In this document: in pieces, positions 58,931 to 64,000 of the stretch
Position numbering within the stretch: position 1 is the stretch's first letter
Layout of the letters: the number at the start of each line of letters is the position of its first letter
From: Isoetes taiwanensis
Taxonomy: Eukaryota > Streptophyta > Lycopodiopsida > Isoetales > Isoetaceae
Assembly (NCBI GenBank): GCA_021234155.1
Contig: JAJEKV010000216.1
Location: 124,001 to 188,000, forward strand
Length of the DNA stretch: 64,000 nucleotides
Reading direction: 5' to 3'
The notes under the pieces: generated by a model
Told to the model about the DNA's origin: nothing
Databases searched by the model: none
Seen by the model: only the letters and a program-made list of their open reading frames with translations
Program-made: the position numbers and the translations under genes

Positions 58931-59740
58931 ACACTGTAAGTATTCCTCTCTATCTCGAAATATTTAATCTTTTGCATTATGATTGAAGCTAATTTCTTAT
59001 TCATACTTGCAGATTCCTCACAGACGTGTTTAAGAGGTGGAGGCATGAGGAAAGTGCATTGCATAATGCACCGCATTCCATTAGAAACTCCCCAACAAAG
59101 ACAATAATTTGGATTTGTGGTGTGTATGTCATAAATTATGTGAAGAAATTTGTTAAAGACATCAAATTGGCAAGGAGGATAATGTGAGTCTTTGAGTTTA
59201 TGTTTCTTGTTTCTTTGTTTTTAGGCAAATTTTGAGTTCATGGCTAAATTCATGTTTTAATGCGATTTCGATTAACCGTGATTGGTTCAAAAAAAAAAGA
59301 AGACATAGATTGCATGAGGTCAGGCTTCAAGATAATGCTCCGTAAAACTACATGATTGCTTGCAGGGGAAGTCCACCTTTACATTACCTGTGGTGACACG
59401 GTGATAGCGGGGATCCGCACCCGCTTTCGGGTACATGGTCCTTGACATGCCGGTAAGGATCTACAAGTTTGTGAATGTGAATATCTCAAAAACTTTGAAT
59501 GTGAATATTTTCTTGAATGTGAATATCCGGAACACTTGAATGTAATTGTCTTGAATGTGAATATCTTCATCAAGTCTTCAATGTCAAACCGAACAATTGA
59601 ATGTAATTTTGGCTTTTGGCAATGGCTCAATGCAAACGAAAGAACAATGCTTCAAAGCTTCCACCATAGTTTCAACATCAAAGTTTATTATTGCCAATTG
59701 TTCCTAGACATATTCCAATGGTTAATAATACATTCATAAT
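58931..59740. other. tail of the unknown gene and AT-rich spacer
   Basis: 58990-59180 holds possible further exon fragments (WRHEESALHNAPHSI and IWICGVYVINYVKKFVKD, read near 59040-59160). From 59460 to 59600 the phrase TTGAATGTGAATATC is repeated five or more times in a short irregular tandem array. Confidence 0.4.
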
Positions 59741-60180
59741 TTCAATGGTTAAGATATATTAACATGTTAAATATGTTGAATCTTGAATATATATTAACAT
59801 GTTGAATGCCGTGATCCCGAGGGCGGGATCAGCAAGCGGCCGGGACCGGAGGATCCTGGGAGGATGGGATCTATTTTTAAGGGGTGTGTGATCCTGGGAG
59901 GAGGGGATCACCAAGTATGACGCGGGATCCCGGAGGAGGGGATCCTGTTTTCCTTAGTAGTGTGTGATCCCTGAGGACGGGACCAAAGTACAGCGACGCT
60001 GGATCCCGGAGGAGGGATCCCGTTTTATTAATATGTGATCGGGAGGACGGGATCACCTAGCAGCGGACGCGGGATCCCGGAGGAGGGATCCCCGCACGTA
60101 TTTTTATTACTTTTTTGGTACTATGGTCCAAGGCTCAATGGTCTTAACTTGGCTAAACTCAAAACCTTTAGAAATTGAAT
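59740..60180 (+). repeat. GATCCC-GGAGG-GGGATC array, right copy A
   Basis: Units such as GTGATCCTGGGAGGAGGGGATC and CGCGGGATCCCGGAGGAGGG (overlapping register) are repeated about eight times, in the orientation opposite to the 55.9-56.6 kb array. The block begins with AATGGTTAAGATATATTAAC and ends CGCACGTATTTTTATTAC...CTAAACTCAAAAC. The same beginning, body and ending recur at 61.0-61.44 kb. Confidence 0.75.
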
Positions 60181-60935
60181 TATGGCTTAACCGTTGTACA
60201 ACGGTTAGTACAACGGTTGGCTCATGAGTCTATATATACTCATGCCTTACTTGATCTTGGTAGAAAGTTGAGTTCAGTGGGGCCTCTGGTTGAGTTCAAA
60301 GAGTGCCTCTCGTTCAATTGCTTACTGTTCAAGCCAAATGGTGAGGACCCAACAAAAAGTTGTTGAGAGCAAAGGCCATCAATGCCCATACACTTGAGGA
60401 TATTCTCGCCCACTTGAATGAAATTCAAGGAGGATGTGGGCCTAGAGTTTCGCCCAACCCCGACCAAGATCAAAACGCTCGTAAGTAAGCTTCATATTCA
60501 TGTTCTACTTTCATATTAATCTTTTCATGATCCCCCATGCTTCATGCAGACCGTGGAGAATGGGGAATTCAGGGGAGACCCCTAGGCCTCTTGACTATGC
60601 TCCCTGTGAGTAGGCCAACCCATAGGGCATTGCTTTGGGAATTGAAGAAGTGTATTATCCAGTGGCAAGGCTTTGAAGCGCTTGTTAACTACGGACGTTG
60701 TGCGGGAAGGCAACACCCTAAAAGCCCGCCGAGGAAATGTATGTTGCACTAAGGTGCGCGAAGAAGGATCTGATCAGGGATGTCCTAGAGGGGTCTGAGC
60801 CAACCCTGTGCGATATTTTCGATCACATGATGTGGAGACTGCCCACCGGTGTGCCAGATGTAACTGAGGAGGACGTATGGGCAGAAGCCATGGCAAAAGT
60901 GCAGGAGGTAGATTCAGAGTGATTCCGAATTGGAA
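60181..60935 (+). pseudogene. fragments of an unrecognised protein between the two right arrays
   Basis: Successive open pieces read RAKAINAHTLEDILAHLNEI (about 60366-60425), then VSRPTHRALLWELKKCIIQW (about 60608-60665), and ARKKDLIRDVLEGSEPTLCDIFDHMMW to the TGA near 60920 (AKKDLIRDVL onwards in one frame). They look like the C-terminal part of one helical protein with a splice site near 60480-60548. I do not recognise the family. It could be the end of the gene at 57.5-59.2 kb. Confidence 0.35.
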
Positions 60936-60999
60936 TGTCAGTTTTAAGCCATTGTATTAAGTTCAATGTTTCAAAGCTTATTAAAAGTAATGGTTAAGG

Positions 61000-61440
61000 G
61001 ATATTTCAATGGTTATTCCAAGACATATGTCAATGGTTAAGGGATATGATAAATAATATACTAACATATTCAACTCGCGGATCCCGGGAGGACGGGATCA
61101 CCAGCAAAGGACGCGGGATCTGGAGGAGGGATCCTGTTATAACCAGTGTGTGATCCCGGAGGAGGAGATCCCGTTATAACCAGTATGTGATCCCGGAGGA
61201 CGGGATCATCACGCAGGCGGACGCGGGATCCCGGAGAACGGGATCACCAGTCAAGACGCGGATCCCTGGAGGATCGGGATCATCACGCAGCGACGGGGGA
61301 GAACGGATCACTGTGCAAAGCACGCGCGGGATCCCTGAGGAGGGGATCACATTATAGGCGACGCGGGATCCCGGAGGAGGGATCCCACGACGCTTTTTAT
61401 TAGTTTTTATCCTATGGTCTAAACTCAAAACATTAAACAT
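61000..61440 (+). repeat. GATCCC-GGAGG-GGGATC array, right copy B
   Basis: A diverged direct duplicate of the 59.74-60.18 kb block: an AATGGTTAAGGGATAT start, about nine GATCCC/GGAGG/GGGATC units with internal 40-60 bp sub-repeats (TTATAACCAGTRTGTGATCC), and the same CTAAACTCAAAAC ending. The unit ACGCGGGATCCCGGAGGAGG is the commonest. Confidence 0.75.
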
Positions 61441-61639
61441 TTAACTCAAGGTTCTAAATTATCTAACATTTAACTCCTAACAATAAACGTTGATAACATT
61501 GACAATATTTATAAGTATACATAGGTGAATATTGATTTATTTATACCTACTGTTTACAAAACTCTAAACTTGACTGAACAATTAACAAGACAATGAAGCT
61601 CATGAGGTGTCAATGAGCATTAAACAACAACAAACTCAC

Positions 61640-63960
61640 GATGCCATTCTCACAACAGCCCTCCATCTCAACTTGCTTCCAACTCTTCTTGCTTTCCTTG
61701 TCTTTCCTCTTCCCAATTTCTATTAGAGGCTTCAGCCTTACCAAACTATTACCACACTCCTCTTCCTTTGCATTAGTGGGGATACATGTTATGGTTCTCA
61801 TTTAGAGCACCAGGTGGCCAACATCATCCATTCTTTCAAGCCGGCGTGTCGAGTTGTCTCATGAGTGAATCGGTTGCAATTAGCATGCCCGGATCTTTTT
61901 TCGCCCTTGACATCACTCTAGCAATGACTTCTTGTAAAGATCTCCTTGTCTTATCGAGGTTAATCCTTGCCTCCTTTTGAGAGGGAGACTCGTCCAAGCT
62001 TACAATCTCAACCACATCTTCGTATGTGGTTTCCTCCCCATGAGGGGCCCCATGATCCTCACATGGCATCAAGTAGTCCATGCCCCCACAAATTGACCCA
62101 TATTGAGATCCAAGCACTGTGAAAAGATCTTGATCCCCGTAGTTGCCCAACATTTGCATGACCTTAACTTGGTGCTTACATAAGTTGCCCTTGGCTCCCT
62201 GGGGACGATCCCACGGCATGCCCGGTTCTTGTGTGCCCTGTTCACAAAGTATGGTCCTTGCCCTAGAGTGCGTTCACTTTGCACACTGCCTCACCTTCTT
62301 CGGGTTAGTGAATGTGACTGTTCATCAACAATCTTCCTTGCACCCAATATGGCACATTGTATTATCTCTTCCCGGGAGGTGTTCACCACAAACCCCGCTT
62401 CCTTCATGGACCTAGATGACAAGAGAATTATATTCTTGCAAAATCAAAATAGGCTACAAATGATGATTAGAAGTTATACGATGTATGCCATGTGTGTCTC
62501 CACGTTGTTGGTTAGAATGTAGAGGAGCGGTCAATCCTCCGTCCCTGAGTGCTCGTTTTGAAATGCCCAGCGCCTTTTCAAGGCACAATGCCATGCCTCT
62601 ATGGCTGCATTTGTCTCTTGGTTGGAGTGAGGGTACATCCTTGTAGCCAATACCCATTGGCAAATGTTTTTGGTCCACTCCTTACTCATGTAAGCCGCTA
62701 ACTTGGGGTATTGAGGATACTTCCTCAATAAGTCCTCAATTTCCCTAGTTGCCTCCCTCCCATACGCCTCCCTATACTCTTCACCGCACACATTGTCCCC
62801 TAGATAGATAGATAGATAGATAGATAGTAGTTTTAACGCCACGCCACTAGCAAAGATCCAACGGGACATGTGACCACACACCACACTACATTGCTTGGTT
62901 GGGCCCCCCCCCAACCACCTTACATCAAGGCCTCATTTGGGATTTGACCCCAACAAAGATCGAAAAGGATTCTCGGGCGGTCTCAAACTCGAGACCACAT
63001 AAGGAACTAGTGTGTTACCACTAGACCAAACCCCTAACGCCTAGAGGACCTTTCCGTCTCGTACATAATGTAACCAAGTTCCTTGAGCAGATCGTACGTG
63101 CCACCTTGTTCTTGATGTTCTTACGCAACCACTTGATCCAAGCCCTCCTCACGTGCCATATGCAAATTTGCACGGGCACACTAGGAAAAACCTATGAAAT
63201 TAAACAATGTTAGTACACTTATGATTTGCTTCCCAAGGATTAGAGTTTGACAAGTTACTTTTTTCACGCCTTTATCTCAAAGATGGGCATCATCCGTAAT
63301 GATGCAAGAAGGTTGCCAATCGGGGATCATCTCGGCATAAGGACTCCTTTAGTGCTTGCATCCACTTTGTTATAGCTCCACTCTTTTGAGAATTAATACT
63401 CATCAAAGGCGAGAAGTGTGAAAAGATAGAACACGCATTAAACCATACACAATAATCAAATCAACACACAATAAAAGTTGAGGAAGAACCGCACCTCTTG
63501 TCGTTTGTTTTGAATGTAGAGTCCATGCAAATGGCTTTGTTCTTGCCAAATTTCAACATGGACTCCCTTTGGATTGGAGTCATAACTCCTAATTGAAACA
63601 AGTCTCCTTGCTCATACATGAACACCAAATCTTGATGTTGTTGAACCCACATGTCAATGCTAGTGGGAAGATCTTCATGTAGCTTCCATGTGTTACGAAC
63701 AACTCCCTTTTTTCAATATTGTACACATCCCAATTTTCAATACATCATCCCTACACATGCTTTCCTGTCCATTCACTTCAAGTCTCAACCTCCACCTCTC
63801 TTCATGCATGTTCATGACACTACGTGGCGTGTGCCATTGGACAAGCTTACATCTTTACCCATTCCCTCAATTCTTGTGAGATCCGTGGTGCTAGCTTGAA
63901 CCTAACTCCAAAGGATGGGTCAACAAACCTACCATGGCGGGGGGCAAACCTTGGATATTC
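61640..63960 (-). pseudogene. MULE-type transposase gene, broken and interrupted by a SINE
   Basis: Read on the minus strand from the right edge. LFQLGVMTPIQRESMLKFGK and ICMDSTFKTNDK (63600-63500) are the first catalytic aspartate region of MULE transposases. KWMQALKE and then DWQPSCIITDDA (63390-63270) are the second. IWHVRRAWIKWLRKNI (about 63170-63120) is a conserved W/H motif. After the SINE, EWTKNICQWVLA and HSNQETNAAIEAWHCALKRR (62680-62560) follow. A SWIM-like remnant KGNLCKHQVKV (62195-62160) precedes an acidic tail. Introns and frame changes are present (for example the CxC half of SWIM is lost), so it is inactive. The 5' end lies at or beyond the window edge. MULEs move by cut-and-paste and belong to the FAR1-related superfamily. 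Confidence 0.7.
62802..63034 (-). mobile_element. tRNA-derived SINE with (GATA)n tail, inserted in the MULE gene
   Basis: On the minus strand the element begins GGTTTGGTCTAGTGGTAACA, which contains an A-box-like segment, and has GTCTCGAGTTTGAGACC about 30 bases later as a B-box-like segment. Both are the hallmarks of a pol III promoter from a tRNA. The body is about 150 bases. It ends GTGGCGTTAAAACTACTATC followed by (TATC)n (plus strand 62802-62828). CCTAGA occurs at both borders (about 62799-62804 and 63040-63045) and may be the target duplication. The terminal GTGGCGTTAAAA matches the LINE 3' ends at 16.94 and 18.43 kb, so that LINE probably mobilised it. Confidence 0.65.
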
Positions 63961-64000
63961 TTGTGATCAAACCCATAATAAGTGATATGTGAAAAAAGTG

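Overview
The window is nuclear DNA of a land plant. Evidence: spliced genes with short GT-AG introns (about 60-620 bp), one plant-type histone methyltransferase gene (ATXR3/SDG2 family), a plant-type NYN-domain gene, PPR and plant-kinase debris, and Copia, LINE, SINE and MULE elements. Only two convincing host genes in 64 kb, with transposon debris elsewhere, suggests a large, repeat-rich genome. A fern or lycophyte fits best, but this is inference; nothing here fixes the species.

Layout. 1075-5143 is a TIR element (25-bp TIRs, 4-bp AATG duplication) with an array of long perfect palindromes. 5.5-7.6 kb holds broken fragments of a Fused/TIO-like kinase and a PPR gene. 8.2-11.5 kb is a decayed LINE; other 3' ends of its family lie at 14.57-14.71, 16.94-17.64 (minus) and 18.43-18.48 kb (minus). 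20.3-21.03 kb (minus) is a Copia gag remnant. 22839-24128 is a two-exon NYN-domain gene. 25.7-27.6 kb (minus) is remains of a second, plant L1-type LINE. 29.96-30.60 kb holds a hairpin and a small foldback/TIR element. 32349-40784 is the ATXR3-like gene (19 recognisable exons, about 2,300 residues), intact in its SET half but with eight frame changes in its first half.

42602-52035 is the most interesting part: a 9.4-kb element with 30-bp TIRs and a CCAA target duplication. It carries two divergent genes. On the minus strand is a spliced gene with a ParB/Srx-like domain followed by an N4/N6-type DNA methyltransferase (motif IV before motif I). On the plus strand is a DUF7869-like presumptive transposase. 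The shared promoter and the methylase introns hold about 25 copies of the palindrome GGTATAAATTTATACC, mostly spaced at 28-32 bp, about three helical turns. A ParB-like protein, a DNA methylase and phased parS-like palindromes inside one eukaryotic transposon look like a self-recognition or self-modification system.

55.85-61.4 kb contains oppositely oriented arrays of GATCCC/GGGATC half-sites flanking a broken unknown gene. 61.6-64 kb (minus) is a decayed MULE transposase split by a tRNA-derived SINE whose 3' tail matches the LINE family above. Two elements (1.1-5.1 and 42.6-52.0 kb) show TIRs, 4-bp duplications and internal palindrome arrays; the 30-kb element and the 56-61-kb region have related but weaker features.
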